From: Sphingomonas elodea ATCC 31461
GTDB taxonomy: Bacteria; Pseudomonadota; Alphaproteobacteria; Sphingomonadales; Sphingomonadaceae
Reading direction: 5' to 3'
DNA: 64,000 nt
Assembly (NCBI RefSeq): GCF_000226955.1
Contig: NZ_AGFU01000002.1
Location: 104,408-168,407, forward strand
This document shows positions 26,599 through 35,756 of this stretch, piece by piece (the first letter of the stretch is position 1; each line of letters starts with the position of its first letter). The notes under the pieces are model-generated. The model was not told the DNA's origin. It saw only the letters and a program-made list of their open reading frames with translations, and did no database searches. Made by a program: the position numbers and the translations under genes.

Positions 26599-26674
26599 AG
26601 CTGCGTCCCTTTCTCGGCCGAGGTGATGGGCGAAACCATGGTGCCATGCAACACGAGAGATGTGCGGGCCAATC

Positions 26675-27883
26675 TCAGCCCAGCCGGGCGAGCGCATCCT
26701 CCAGGGTACACAACCCCGCCACGCCGCGCGCGTTGCATCCGGGGATGGGAAGAATCCGATCGTACGGCCCTTGCGCGGCCAGCGGCGCGGCGCTGCGAAG
26801 CTGCTGCAGCGTCTGCGCCCGGTAGCGGATGCGGACATAGCGCTTGCCGGCACGGTCGTGCATTCGCTCGAGGATCAGCGCGCCGCCGGGCACGGGATCG
26901 TCGGCGGCGAAGCCGGGCACCTGCCAGTGGACGTCGAACAGCCCGCCCAGATTGGCGATGTTGGTGTCGTGGCCCGAGATCATCGTCACGCGCGGGCCGC
27001 TATCGCCGAGGCCGTTGCGGACGATCTCGGCGAGGCCGGCGAAGTTGGCGACGGCGATCGCACGCGGACGGGCGACGAGGCGGAATTCGAGCGCGTGGAA
27101 CACCCCCAGCGCCGTCACGTCGGCCAGCGTCGCACGGCCCCAGCCGATCTCCGCCATCGGCTTGCCCTCGGCGGCCTCGAGCAGCAGGATCTGCGCGGCG
27201 GTGGAGGCGCGGTCGATCGCGCCGCTGAGCTTCGGCCGCTTGGTCGCACTGGCCGTCACCAGTCCGGTGGGCGTACCGGACACGCCGCAGCCGGGGCGGG
27301 GCGTGCCGCACAAAATGGTGTCGATCCGGGTCAGCAGCGGGCGATAGCGCGCATCCAGCGCGGCGAACCCACCGGGCCCCGCCTCGGCCAGTACCGCAGC
27401 ATTGGCCTTGGCCGGATCGATCGGCGCCTTGCCCGATTCGATCGCGGAGAAGCGGGTGTCAGGTTCGTCCTGCGGGCGGTGGTCGATCGCGAGCGTGCAG
27501 CCGGGGGCGAGCGCCGCCGCCCAGGCGCGGGCGGTCTCGATCGTGCGCTGGTCGCTGTCGGCGACGATGCGGATCGTGGCGGCTCCCGGGCAGCCGCCGG
27601 CGGGCAGCAGCCCCAGCCGCCGCCAGCTACGCGCATCCACCGGGCCGAGCCGCGCCACGGCGCGGGTGCCGTGCGGTGTCAGCCAGCCGGGCTTGGTCGG
27701 CCAGTCGGGCCAGCGCTCGGGCGTCACTTCGGGCGGCATGGCGGGCGACTTGGTCGGCGGCCGCACGCCGTGGCGCATCAGCATCACCGCGCGGTCGACC
27801 ACCAGCGGATCGCCGGGGCGGGGGGCGGCCAAGGCGGGGCCGCCGAGGACAAGCGCAAGGCTGAGGGCAATCGGCAGCTTCAT
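26675..27883 (-). CDS. secreted histidine acid phosphatase (AppA/Agp-like)
   Basis: 402 residues with a signal peptide (MKLPIALSLALVLGGPALA). The catalytic RHGVRPP (Arg37-Pro43) provides the phosphorylated histidine, and the C-terminal ISGHDTNI gives the proton-donor HD pair. This is the periplasmic phytase / glucose-1-phosphatase branch of histidine acid phosphatases; substrate is not predictable. The several cysteines suggest disulfides in the periplasm. It lies 76 bases before the ATP-grasp/alpha-E gene on the same strand; any functional link to it is unknown. Confidence 0.9.
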   Translation of the reverse strand: MKLPIALSLALVLGGPALAAPRPGDPLVVDRAVMLMRHGVRPPTKSPAMPPEVTPERWPDWPTKPGWLTPHGTRAVARLGPVDARSWRRLGLLPAGGCPGAATIRIVADSDQRTIETARAWAAALAPGCTLAIDHRPQDEPDTRFSAIESGKAPIDPAKANAAVLAEAGPGGFAALDARYRPLLTRIDTILCGTPRPGCGVSGTPTGLVTASATKRPKLSGAIDRASTAAQILLLEAAEGKPMAEIGWGRATLADVTALGVFHALEFRLVARPRAIAVANFAGLAEIVRNGLGDSGPRVTMISGHDTNIANLGGLFDVHWQVPGFAADDPVPGGALILERMHDRAGKRYVRIRYRAQTLQQLRSAAPLAAQGPYDRILPIPGCNARGVAGLCTLEDALARLG

Positions 27884-27960
27884 GGGGCTCGTTTCTCGCT
27901 CGAAAGGATCGACGTGCCGGATCGTTAGGCGATGCGGTGCCCGCCCGTCGAGCCCTTCCG

Positions 27961-30504
27961 TCACAGGTCGGGCAGCGTCTGGTCCGCCGTTCCCCAGCCG
28001 CGCAACGCCCGGCTGGCGGCGCGGTCGACCAGTGTCGCGCGGTCCTTGATCGTGAAGATGCGGGCGCTGTCGATGTCGCGCAGCTCTGTCCAGGTGACCG
28101 GGGCGGCGACCGGCGCATTCTCGCGCGCCCGGGCAACATAGGGCAGCACCGCCGTCGCGCCGCGCTGGTTGCGCAGATAATCGATGAAAATGCGTCCCGT
28201 CCGGCTGGCCTTTTTCAGATTGGCGGTAAAGCGCTCGGGTTCGGCCTGGGCGAGCGCGCGGGCAAAGCGCTCGCAGAAGCTCTTGGCGGCCGGCCATTCG
28301 GCCTGGGGCACCAGCGGCACCACGACATGGACGCCCTTGCCGCCGGAAAGCATCGGCCAGCTGGTGAGGCCGATCTCGGCGAGCTGTTCCTTCAGATGCT
28401 CGGCGGCCTTCCTGACCACCTCGAAATCGAGCCTCTCGTCGGGGTCGAGGTCGAACACCAGCCGATCGGGCTTCTCGACATCGGCGACGCGCGATCCCCA
28501 GCCATGGAACTCGATCGTGCCCATCTGGACGCAGGCGAGCATGCCGTCCGCGTCCGAGACATAGAGATAGGGCTCGGTCGAGCCGTCCTTCTCGCGGATG
28601 TCGACATGGTGGACCTGCTCGCCGAAGCTGCCGGCATCATGCTTCTGGAAGAAGCATTGCTTGGTCCGCCCCTGCGGACAGCGGACCAGGCTGATCGGGC
28701 GCTCGGCCAGCCAGGGGAGCGCGATGGGGGCGATGGTAGCGTAATAGTCGGCGAGATCGCCCTTGGTCAGCTTGGATTCGGGGAAGATCACCCGGTCGCG
28801 GTTGCTGATCTTGATGGAGGACGGCGCGGCGTCGGGAAGTGCCGCCGGCTCCTCGGCGACGACCGCGTCGGCGGGCTTGTCCGCGCGCAAGCCGAGGAAG
28901 CTGGCGTGGCGGATCACCTTCTCGGCGGTGAACTCGGCAAAGGCGATTTCGGCGACCAGCTCGGGCTTCACCCAATGCGCGCCGCGGGCGTCCGGGCGGG
29001 GGACCTTGGCCGCGGGGCTGTCGGTGGCGAGGCTGTCGAGGCGTTCGCGCATCGACAGCAGCGTTTCCGAATTGAATCCGGTGCCGACCTTGCCGGCATA
29101 GACGAGGCCGTCGGGCCCGTTCACCCCGAGCAGCAGCGACTTAAACCCGCGGCCCCGCGCGCTGGAGGCGATCCAGCCGAGGATCACGAATTCCTGGCGA
29201 TGGGTGCACTTGATCTTGAGCCACGCCTTGCTGCGCGTGCCGCGATAGGGGGCATCGGCGCGCTTCGAGACGACGCCCTCGAAGCCTTCGCGGCACATGC
29301 TCTCGAACAGCTTTTCGCCCTGCCCGACGACATGTTCCGAGAAGCGGATGCGGTCGTCCGCCCCCTCCAGCAGTGCCCGCAGCCGTTCCTTGCGCTCGAT
29401 CTGAGGGAGGGCGGTCAGGTCCTCGCCGGCTTCGGCGAGCAGGTCGAAGGCGAAGAACAGCAGTCCCTTGCCGCCGGTGGAGATCGCCCCCTGCAGCGTG
29501 GAGAAATCGGGCTTGTTCCCCTTCATCGCGACGATCTCGCCGTCGATCAGCGCGCCGGGCGGAAGCGTGGCGGCGGCTTCGGCGATGCCGGGGAATTTCC
29601 CGGTCCAGTCGAGCCCGGAGCGGGTGGAGATCCTGGGCCCGCCGCTGCCGGTGGCGATCAGCGCGCGGTAGCCGTCATATTTGATTTCGTGGAGCCACTG
29701 GTTGCCGGTGGGCACGGTATCCACCAGCGTGGCGAGCTGAGGGGATTGGAAGGGCGGCATTCTCGATCCTCCCCGGGACGGAGAGGGGGACCGCGGCGAA
29801 GCGGTGGTGGAGGGGGACTTCGTCTGGGCAGCCCCCTTTCTGGAACGGCTTCCCTTGCCGGGCTCCCCCTCCACCAAGTCGCGCCGCGGCTTGGTCCCCC
29901 TCCCCGTTCCGGGGAGGATCTTGGGTTTCGCGCCTTCGGCAATCTCCTGCATCGTGCGGCCGGTGGTGACGCTGGTGAGCCCCGTCTCGACCAGTTCGTC
30001 GGTCGCGCCCGCAAACCCGTCGTCGATCTTGCGGAGCAGCCAGTTCTCGGCCTTCTCCTTGCCGCGCGGCTTCAGCCGGATCAGCAGCCATTCGCCCTGC
30101 ATCCGCTCGCCGTGGAGCACGAAATGGAGATGGCCCTTCGCCAGATCCTTGGCGCTCTTGCCCGGAGTAGGCTCCCAGGTGCCGCTGTCCCACAGCATCA
30201 CCGTGCCGCCGCCATATTGGCCCTTGGGGATCGTGCCCTCGAAATCGGCATAGGAAAGCGGATGGTCCTCGGTGCGCACCGCCAGCCGTTTCTCGTCGGG
30301 ATCGAGGCTGGGGCCGCGCGTCACCGCCCAGCTCTTGAGCACGCCGTCCACTTCCAGCCGGAAGTCCCAGTGCAGCCGCGTCGCGTCATGCTTCTGGACG
30401 AGGAAGCGGTTGCCGCTGCCCTTCGCAACCTTGCCCGCGGGCTCCGCCGTCTTGGCGAAGTCGCGCTTGGCGTTGTAGCGGGCGAGGCTGTCGGCGTCAG
30501 GCAC
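27961..30504 (-). CDS. ligD: ATP-dependent DNA ligase D (multidomain)
   Basis: 847 residues in the order 3'-phosphoesterase (about 20-160, with LVQKHDATRLHWDFRLE-type His/Asp/Arg residues), linker, ATP-dependent ligase (catalytic Lys275 in EIKYDGYR, then TRSGLDWTGKFP and GLVYAGKVGTGF in the OB domain), and a primase-polymerase domain (from about 560, metal aspartates Asp685 and Asp687 in FDLDPDE). With Ku it repairs double-strand breaks by end joining. The linker residues about 196-247 are encoded by a 156-bp palindromic element. The start is GTG at 30504, overlapping the ku stop by 8 bases. Confidence 0.93.
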   Translation of the reverse strand: MPDADSLARYNAKRDFAKTAEPAGKVAKGSGNRFLVQKHDATRLHWDFRLEVDGVLKSWAVTRGPSLDPDEKRLAVRTEDHPLSYADFEGTIPKGQYGGGTVMLWDSGTWEPTPGKSAKDLAKGHLHFVLHGERMQGEWLLIRLKPRGKEKAENWLLRKIDDGFAGATDELVETGLTSVTTGRTMQEIAEGAKPKILPGTGRGTKPRRDLVEGEPGKGSRSRKGAAQTKSPSTTASPRSPSPSRGGSRMPPFQSPQLATLVDTVPTGNQWLHEIKYDGYRALIATGSGGPRISTRSGLDWTGKFPGIAEAAATLPPGALIDGEIVAMKGNKPDFSTLQGAISTGGKGLLFFAFDLLAEAGEDLTALPQIERKERLRALLEGADDRIRFSEHVVGQGEKLFESMCREGFEGVVSKRADAPYRGTRSKAWLKIKCTHRQEFVILGWIASSARGRGFKSLLLGVNGPDGLVYAGKVGTGFNSETLLSMRERLDSLATDSPAAKVPRPDARGAHWVKPELVAEIAFAEFTAEKVIRHASFLGLRADKPADAVVAEEPAALPDAAPSSIKISNRDRVIFPESKLTKGDLADYYATIAPIALPWLAERPISLVRCPQGRTKQCFFQKHDAGSFGEQVHHVDIREKDGSTEPYLYVSDADGMLACVQMGTIEFHGWGSRVADVEKPDRLVFDLDPDERLDFEVVRKAAEHLKEQLAEIGLTSWPMLSGGKGVHVVVPLVPQAEWPAAKSFCERFARALAQAEPERFTANLKKASRTGRIFIDYLRNQRGATAVLPYVARARENAPVAAPVTWTELRDIDSARIFTIKDRATLVDRAASRALRGWGTADQTLPDL
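29765..29920. repeat. 156-bp palindromic element inserted in frame in ligD
   Basis: Inverted ends 29765-29792 and 29893-29920 (28 bases, two mismatches) begin GATCCTCCCCGG at each outer edge and end GGGGGACC inward. The length is 52 codons exactly, so the ligD frame is kept. Its end at 29893-29920, read on the minus strand, is identical over 28 bases to the left end of the element in dnaE2 (61470-61497), and both share an internal GGTGGAGGGGGAGC core. It encodes a Gly/Pro/Arg/Ser-rich linker between the phosphoesterase and ligase domains. Confidence 0.85.
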
Positions 30505-31363
30505 GCTTCTTCGCCGCCGGCTTCCTGGGCGCTGCCTTTTTCGCCGGCGCCTTGGCCTTGGACGCGGGCTTGGCGTCGCCGGTGTTCAGCGACTTCTTCA
30601 GCGCCGCCATCAGGTCCACCACGTTCGATCCGCGGCTCTCCGGCTTGTCCGGGTCCTCCAGGATCTTGGCGCCCTTGGCCTCTTTCTTCTTCTCGATCAG
30701 GTCGCGCAGCGCATCGACATAGCGGTCGTGGAAGCCCTTGGGATCGAACTTGCGCGCCTTCTTCTCGATCAGCGTCTGCGCCAGCTCCAGCAACTCCGGA
30801 TCGGGTTCGCTGTCGGGGATCTCGCGGAAATAGGCCTGCGCCTTCTGCACCTCGTCGGCGTAGCGCAGCGTCTCCAGGATCATGCCGCGCCCGCAGGGCT
30901 TGAGGCTGACGATATATTCGCGCCCCCGCATCGCCAGCTGGCCGAGCCCCACCTTGCGTGCGCGCCGCAGCGCCTCGCGCAGCACGATGAAGGCTTCCTC
31001 GGCAAGGTCGTCTGCCGGCACGACGAAATAGGGGCGCTCGTAATAGAGCACGTCGATCTCGTCGGCGTCGACGAACTGGGTCAGCTCCAGCGTCTTCTTC
31101 GATTCGAGCTTCACCGCGTCGATCTCGTCCTGTTCGAGCAGGACATATTCGCCCTTCTCGACCTCGTATCCCTTGACGATCTCGTCGGGTTCGACCGCGC
31201 CGACGCCGGGGGCGACCTTCTCGTACTTGATCCGCTGTCCGCTCGGCTCATGGATCTGGTGGAACGCGATCTGCGCGCCGGATTTGGTGGCGGTGTAGAT
31301 CTCGACGGGAATCGAAACGAGGGCCAGCCGGATCTGTCCCTGCCAATAGGCACGTGCCGCCAT
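30497..31363 (-). CDS. ku: Ku-family DNA end-binding protein
   Basis: A 288-residue bacterial Ku. The first 250 residues are the Ku core: YWQGQIRLALVSIPVEIY at the start, KGYEVEKGEYVLLEQDEI, and FVVPADDLAEEAF with the later GMILETLRYADEV. The tail of about 35 residues is Lys/Ala/Pro-rich, as in proteins that use it to contact DNA and recruit LigD. The ATG at 31363 has GAGGAG upstream. It overlaps ligD by 8 bases, so the end-joining pair is made together. It is divergent from pdxH. Confidence 0.95.
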   Translation of the reverse strand: MAARAYWQGQIRLALVSIPVEIYTATKSGAQIAFHQIHEPSGQRIKYEKVAPGVGAVEPDEIVKGYEVEKGEYVLLEQDEIDAVKLESKKTLELTQFVDADEIDVLYYERPYFVVPADDLAEEAFIVLREALRRARKVGLGQLAMRGREYIVSLKPCGRGMILETLRYADEVQKAQAYFREIPDSEPDPELLELAQTLIEKKARKFDPKGFHDRYVDALRDLIEKKKEAKGAKILEDPDKPESRGSNVVDLMAALKKSLNTGDAKPASKAKAPAKKAAPRKPAAKKRA

Positions 31364-31460
31364 GCGGAAGTCTCCTCGTTGCAGGCCCGATTCAATTCCC
31401 CAAAGTCCAGTGTGTTCCGCCCATCGCAACGGCGGCGTTTAGGCTGTAGAGGCAACCCCC

Positions 31461-32039
31461 ATGACCACCGATCCCTTCCCCCTCTTCCACGACTGGTACA
31501 CCGAGGCGCGTACCACCGAGATCAACGATTCCAATGCGATGGCGCTGGCGACGGCGGATGCGCAAGGGCGCCCCTCGGTGCGGATGGTGCTGCTGAAGGG
31601 CTATGACGAACGCGGCTTCGTCTTCTACACCAACCGCGAGAGCCGCAAGGCCGGCGACCTGGCCGCCAACGGCCATGTCGCGCTGCTCTTCCACTGGAAG
31701 TCGCTGCGCCGCCAGATTCGCATCGAGGGGCCGATCGGCTTTGCCAGCGACGAAGAGTCGGACGCCTATTTCGCCAGCCGCAGCCGCGATTCGCAGCTCG
31801 GCGCCTGGGCCTCGGACCAGTCGCGCCCGCTCGACAGCCGCGCCAGCTTCGAGGCGCGCTTCGAGGATGTCCGGGCCCGTTTCGAGGGCGGCCCCGTGCC
31901 GCGCCCGCCGCACTGGGGCGGCTATCGCGTCACGCCCGAGCGGATCGAGTTCTGGCTCGACCGCGAGCATCGCCTGCACGAGCGCCGCGTCTTCACCCGC
32001 ACCGAGGGGGGCTGGGCTGAAGGCATGCTGTTCCCGTGA
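31461..32039 (+). CDS. pdxH: pyridoxamine 5'-phosphate oxidase
   Basis: 192 residues. This FMN enzyme oxidises pyridoxine or pyridoxamine phosphate to pyridoxal phosphate. Signatures: NAMALATADAQGRPSVRMVLLKG (first FMN strand pair), FYTNRESRKAGDL, LLFHWKSLRRQIRIEG, and the C-terminal PHWGGYRVTPERIEFW with DREHRLHERRVF. Length and motif order are normal. AGAGG lies 9 bases before the ATG. Its stop overlaps the GTG start of the efflux gene (GTGA). Confidence 0.94.
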   Translation: MTTDPFPLFHDWYTEARTTEINDSNAMALATADAQGRPSVRMVLLKGYDERGFVFYTNRESRKAGDLAANGHVALLFHWKSLRRQIRIEGPIGFASDEESDAYFASRSRDSQLGAWASDQSRPLDSRASFEARFEDVRARFEGGPVPRPPHWGGYRVTPERIEFWLDREHRLHERRVFTRTEGGWAEGMLFP

Positions 32040-32968
32040 GCAACCTCGCCCGCCGCGCGGCGATCGCCAGCGTGTGCAGCGCGCTCTTTTTGGGCGCGAT
32101 CAAATCCTATGCGGCGGTGAAGACCGGATCGGTGGCGGTGCTGGCCAGCCTCGCCGATTCGGGGCTCGACCTCGTCGCCTCGCTGGTAACGCTGGGCGGG
32201 GTCCACTGGGCAGCCCAGCCGGCCGATGACGACCACCGTTTCGGCCATGGCAAGGCGGAGGCGCTGGCGGCGCTGTTCCAGGTGGCGATCATCGCGATCT
32301 CGGGCTTCGCCATCCTGCTCCGCGCCGTCCAGCGGCTGGTGCAGAGCCAGACCAGCGCTCACCCGGCGGACGGCATCGCAGTATCTGTGGTCGCCATCCT
32401 GGTGACGCTGGCGCTCACCCAGTATCAGCGTTCGGTGATCCGCCGCACCGGTTCGATCGCGATTACGACCGACAGCATCCATTACAGCTCGGACCTGTAT
32501 CTGAACGCCGCGGTGATCGGCGCGCTGGTGAGCGAAAGCTATCTGGGCCTGCGCGGCGCCGATCCGGTGTTCGGCATCGCCATTGCCTTCTGGCTGCTTT
32601 GGGGCGCCTGGTGCGCCTCGGTCGCCGCGATCGACCAGCTGATGGACCGCGAATGGCCCGAGGAGAAGCGGCGCCGTTTCGTGGAGATCGCCGCCGAGCA
32701 TCCCGAGCTGAAGAGCCTGCACGATTTGCGCACCCGCACCAGCGGCAATCGCGATTTCGTGCAGTTCCATGTCAGCATGCGCCCGACGATGACCATCGCC
32801 GAAGCCCATGACGTGGTGGAGCGGCTGGAAGGCGCGCTGGGGGCGGCGTTCCCCGACACCGAGATCCTGATCCATGTCGATCCCGACGGGCATGTCGACG
32901 AGCCAGACAATGCGATGGCCGAGACGAACCTGCTCGACGAGAACGGGCCCCAAACCATCGGACAGTAA
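32036..32968 (+). CDS. cation diffusion facilitator (FieF-like) metal efflux protein
   Basis: A 310-residue CDF transporter with six membrane helices and a cytoplasmic C-terminal domain. The metal site is laid out as in FieF: DSGLDLVAS in helix 2, HRFGHGKAEALAALFQ after helix 3, and DSIHYSSDLYLN in helix 5. The C-terminal domain has HDLRTRTSGNRDFVQFHV and IHVDPDG. It exports Zn or Fe in exchange for protons. The start is GTG overlapping the pdxH stop, with an in-frame N-terminus that begins just before helix 1. Confidence 0.9.
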   Translation: MSNLARRAAIASVCSALFLGAIKSYAAVKTGSVAVLASLADSGLDLVASLVTLGGVHWAAQPADDDHRFGHGKAEALAALFQVAIIAISGFAILLRAVQRLVQSQTSAHPADGIAVSVVAILVTLALTQYQRSVIRRTGSIAITTDSIHYSSDLYLNAAVIGALVSESYLGLRGADPVFGIAIAFWLLWGAWCASVAAIDQLMDREWPEEKRRRFVEIAAEHPELKSLHDLRTRTSGNRDFVQFHVSMRPTMTIAEAHDVVERLEGALGAAFPDTEILIHVDPDGHVDEPDNAMAETNLLDENGPQTIGQ

Positions 32969-33023
32969 CAACCGGGGCGGGGGCTCCCTATCTGTGCGAC
33001 CCAACGCCCGAGGAGTCGCCGCT

Positions 33024-34193
33024 TTGCATGCCCCCCAATCCACTGCCCGGCTCGGCCGAGGCCTGACCTTCGCCATGGCGGCGGCGGCGGGGATCGCGGT
33101 CGCCAATATCTATTACAACCAGCCGATGCTGGGCATCATCGAGCGCGACCTGCCCGGCCAGCCGGCGGGGCTGGTGCCGACGGCGACCCAGCTGGGCTAT
33201 GCGGCGGGTCTGTTCCTGCTCGTGCCGCTGGGCGACCTGCACGAGCGCAAGCGGCTGATCGTGCTCCAGTTCCTCGTGCTGGCGGCGGCATTGGTCGCAG
33301 CGGCGCTGGCACCCAATGCGTGGATGCTGATCGGCGCCTCGCTGCTGGTGGGAGCCGCCGCAAGCGTTGCGCAGCAGATCGTGCCCTTCGCCGCGCACCT
33401 CGCCGACCCGGCACGGCGCGGGCAGACGGTGGGGACGGTGATGGCGGGGCTGCTCTGCGGCATCCTGCTCAGCCGCACGCTGTCCGGCTTCGTTGGTACG
33501 CATGCCGGCTGGCGCGAGATGTTCTGGCTGGGCGTGCCGCTCGCGCTCGGCACCGCCGCGATCATGGCGTGGCGCCTGCCGCGGAGCGAGCCGGAGGCGA
33601 CCCTCGGCTATGGCGCGCTGCTCGGTTCGTTGGGGCAGCTGTGGCGTGAATTTCCGGCGCTGCGGCTGGCCGCGATCACCCAGGCGCTGCTGTTCGCGGG
33701 CTTTACCGGCTTCTGGACGATCCTTGCGCTGTATCTGCAGACACCGCGATTCAATCTGGGTGCCGATGTCGCGGGGTTGTTCGGCATTGTCGGCGCGGCG
33801 GGCATTCTGGGCGCGCCGCTGGCGGGCCGGATCGCCGACAAGCGTGGCCCGCACCTGGTGGTGCTGATCGGCGCATTGCTCGCGGTGGCGAGCTGGCTGT
33901 TGTTCGGGCTCTGGGTCCGTATCGCCGCGCTGGTAATCGGCGTGGTGGTGCTCGACTTCGCGGTGCAGAGCGCCCTCGTATCCAACCAGCACATCATCTT
34001 TGCGCTGCGCCCCGAGGCGCGGGCGCGGCTGAACACCGTGCTGATGGGATCGATGTTTCTAGGCGCGTCGGCGGGCTCGGCATCCGCGACGCTCGCCTGG
34101 GGCATCGGCGGCTGGACCGGGGTGGCGCTGCTCGGCGGCAGCATGTCGCTGATCGCCGCACTGCTCCAGCTGGCGAATCGCGCAAAGCACTAA
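33024..34193 (+). CDS. MFS transporter
   Basis: A 389-residue, 12-helix major facilitator. The first helix carries AAAAGIAVANIYYNQPMLG, a signature of the YfmO/AraJ-like branch, with the loop motif GDLHERKRLI and a second-half LAGRIADKRGPH. It is probably an exporter of unknown substrate. The TTG at 33024 is chosen because GAGGAG (33010-33015) is 8 bases upstream and the next start would cut into helix 1. It follows the metal efflux gene by about 55 bases. Confidence 0.82.
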   Translation: MHAPQSTARLGRGLTFAMAAAAGIAVANIYYNQPMLGIIERDLPGQPAGLVPTATQLGYAAGLFLLVPLGDLHERKRLIVLQFLVLAAALVAAALAPNAWMLIGASLLVGAAASVAQQIVPFAAHLADPARRGQTVGTVMAGLLCGILLSRTLSGFVGTHAGWREMFWLGVPLALGTAAIMAWRLPRSEPEATLGYGALLGSLGQLWREFPALRLAAITQALLFAGFTGFWTILALYLQTPRFNLGADVAGLFGIVGAAGILGAPLAGRIADKRGPHLVVLIGALLAVASWLLFGLWVRIAALVIGVVVLDFAVQSALVSNQHIIFALRPEARARLNTVLMGSMFLGASAGSASATLAWGIGGWTGVALLGGSMSLIAALLQLANRAKH

Positions 34194-34259
34194 CCTAGGC
34201 GATTTCGCGGGAACGGCCGCCCGCGCGCGTCGTTGGCGGGGCAGGAGGAGCGCTGCCCC

Positions 34260-34871
34260 ATGGAAGAACCCGAAACGGGCGCCACCGCACCTGCGCGCGA
34301 CCAGGGCGGCGGCACGGCCGCGCTGCTGATCATCGACATGATCAACACCTTCGATTTCGAGGGTGGCGAGGAACTCCGCGCCCGCGCCGAGGCGATTGCA
34401 GCGCCCATCCTCCAGCTGCGCGATGCCTTCGGTGCAGCCGATCTGCCGACGGTCTATGTCAACGACAATTTCGGGGAGTGGCATTCGGAGAAGTCGCTGC
34501 TGATCGAGCGGGCATTCGATGGCGCGCCGGATGGCCTTGCCCGCCTCAAGCCGCGCGACTGCGACTATTTCGTGCTCAAGCCGCAATTCTCCGGCTTCTA
34601 TGCGACCAACCTGCCGGTGCTGCTGCCCAAGCTCGGCGTGCGGCGGCTGGTGCTGACCGGGGTCGCGACCGATATCTGCGTGCTGTTCACCGCCGGCGAC
34701 GCACATATGCGCGACTATGCGCTGTGGGTGCCCGAGGACGCGGTGGCGACGCAGGACGACGATCGCGGCCGCTGGGCGCTGGAGATCATCGCGCAGAGCA
34801 TGGGCGCCGATATCGCTGCGACCGACGCACGGTCGCCGGCCGAGTGGCTGGCCGGGGCGCACCATGGCTAG
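34260..34871 (+). CDS. isochorismatase-family cysteine hydrolase
   Basis: 203 residues with the triad expected for the family: Asp in LLIIDMINTF, Lys in FVLKPQFSGFYAT and Cys in GVATDICVLFTAGDAHMRDY. Relatives hydrolyse nicotinamide, isochorismate, biuret or peroxyureidoacrylate; the substrate here is unknown. GGAGGAG at 34243-34249 supports the ATG. Its last 8 bases overlap the cyoA start, so it is the first gene of the oxidase transcript, which is not a usual arrangement for cyo. Confidence 0.85.
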   Translation: MEEPETGATAPARDQGGGTAALLIIDMINTFDFEGGEELRARAEAIAAPILQLRDAFGAADLPTVYVNDNFGEWHSEKSLLIERAFDGAPDGLARLKPRDCDYFVLKPQFSGFYATNLPVLLPKLGVRRLVLTGVATDICVLFTAGDAHMRDYALWVPEDAVATQDDDRGRWALEIIAQSMGADIAATDARSPAEWLAGAHHG

Positions 34872-35754
34872 GCAGGGCACGCGGCTTCTGCCGCTGCTGC
34901 TCCTGCTTGGCGGATGCAGCGGTGCGAGCATTCTGCGCCCGGGCGGTCCGATCGGGGCCAACAACCGCGCGATCCTGCTCGATTCACTCGCGATCATGCT
35001 CGCCATCGTGGTGCCAACGATGTTCGCGACGCTGGTCTTCGTCTGGTGGTTCCGCGCCGGCAACGGCAAGGCCAGGTACCGGCCGGACTTCGTCTATTCG
35101 GGGCGTATCGAACTGATCGTCTGGTCGATCCCGCTGCTGACCATCCTATTCCTCAGCGGCCTGATCTGGATCGGCAGCCATGCGCTCGATCCCGCCAGGC
35201 CGCTCGCGGAGAAGACGCCGCCGCTCGAGGTGCAGGTGGTGTCGCTCGATTGGAAATGGCTGTTCGTTTATCCCGCGCAGGGAATAGCCACGTTGAATGG
35301 CGCGGTGGTGCCGGCGGGCGTGCCGATCCGCTTCCGCCTCACCTCGGCAAGCGTGATGAACAGCTTCTTCGTGCCGCGGCTGGGCAGCCAGATCTACACC
35401 ATGAACGGCATGGCGACGACGCTCCACCTGCGCGCCGACCAGCCCGGCAGCTATTACGGCCAGTCCGCGCATTTCAGCGGCGACGGCTTCTCCGACATGA
35501 ACTTCCGGCTCCAGGCCGTTCCCGTGGCGGAGTTCACCCGCTGGGTGTCGCGCGTGAAGGCGGCGGGCGGGCTGCTCGACGCGCCCGCCTATCGCGTGCT
35601 CGCGCGCCAGAGCCAGCACGAACCGCCCAAGCACTGGGGTGCGGTGCAGCCTGGGCTGTTCGACATGGTGGTGGCGCAGCACCTCCCGCCCGCCCCGGGC
35701 CCCGAACAGGGCCGCGACGACCAACCTCAAATTTCCCCCGGAACGGCGGAGTGA
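34864..35754 (+). CDS. cyoA: cytochrome o ubiquinol oxidase subunit II
   Basis: 296 residues. A lipoprotein signal with lipobox LLGGC (Cys18) is followed by two membrane helices (about 38-62 and 80-104) and a periplasmic cupredoxin-like domain with [14 protein letters not shown] and [18 protein letters not shown]. The CuA ligands of cytochrome c oxidases are absent, as expected for a quinol oxidase. It starts within the end of the isochorismatase-like gene and is followed by cyoB. Confidence 0.94.
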   Translation: MARQGTRLLPLLLLLGGCSGASILRPGGPIGANNRAILLDSLAIMLAIVVPTMFATLVFVWWFRAGNGKARYRPDFVYSGRIELIVWSIPLLTILFLSGLIWIGSHALDPARPLAEKTPPLEVQVVSLDWKWLFVYPAQGIATLNGAVVPAGVPIRFRLTSASVMNSFFVPRLGSQIYTMNGMATTLHLRADQPGSYYGQSAHFSGDGFSDMNFRLQAVPVAEFTRWVSRVKAAGGLLDAPAYRVLARQSQHEPPKHWGAVQPGLFDMVVAQHLPPAPGPEQGRDDQPQISPGTAE

Positions 35755-35756
35755 CG

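Noticed and set aside
24122-26647. Upstream in-frame extension of the transglutaminase covering the whole ATP-grasp gene
   Set aside because: The extension is low-complexity Arg/Ala sequence and is an out-of-frame reading of the fusion gene; the ATGA overlap at 24118-24121 gives a natural start.
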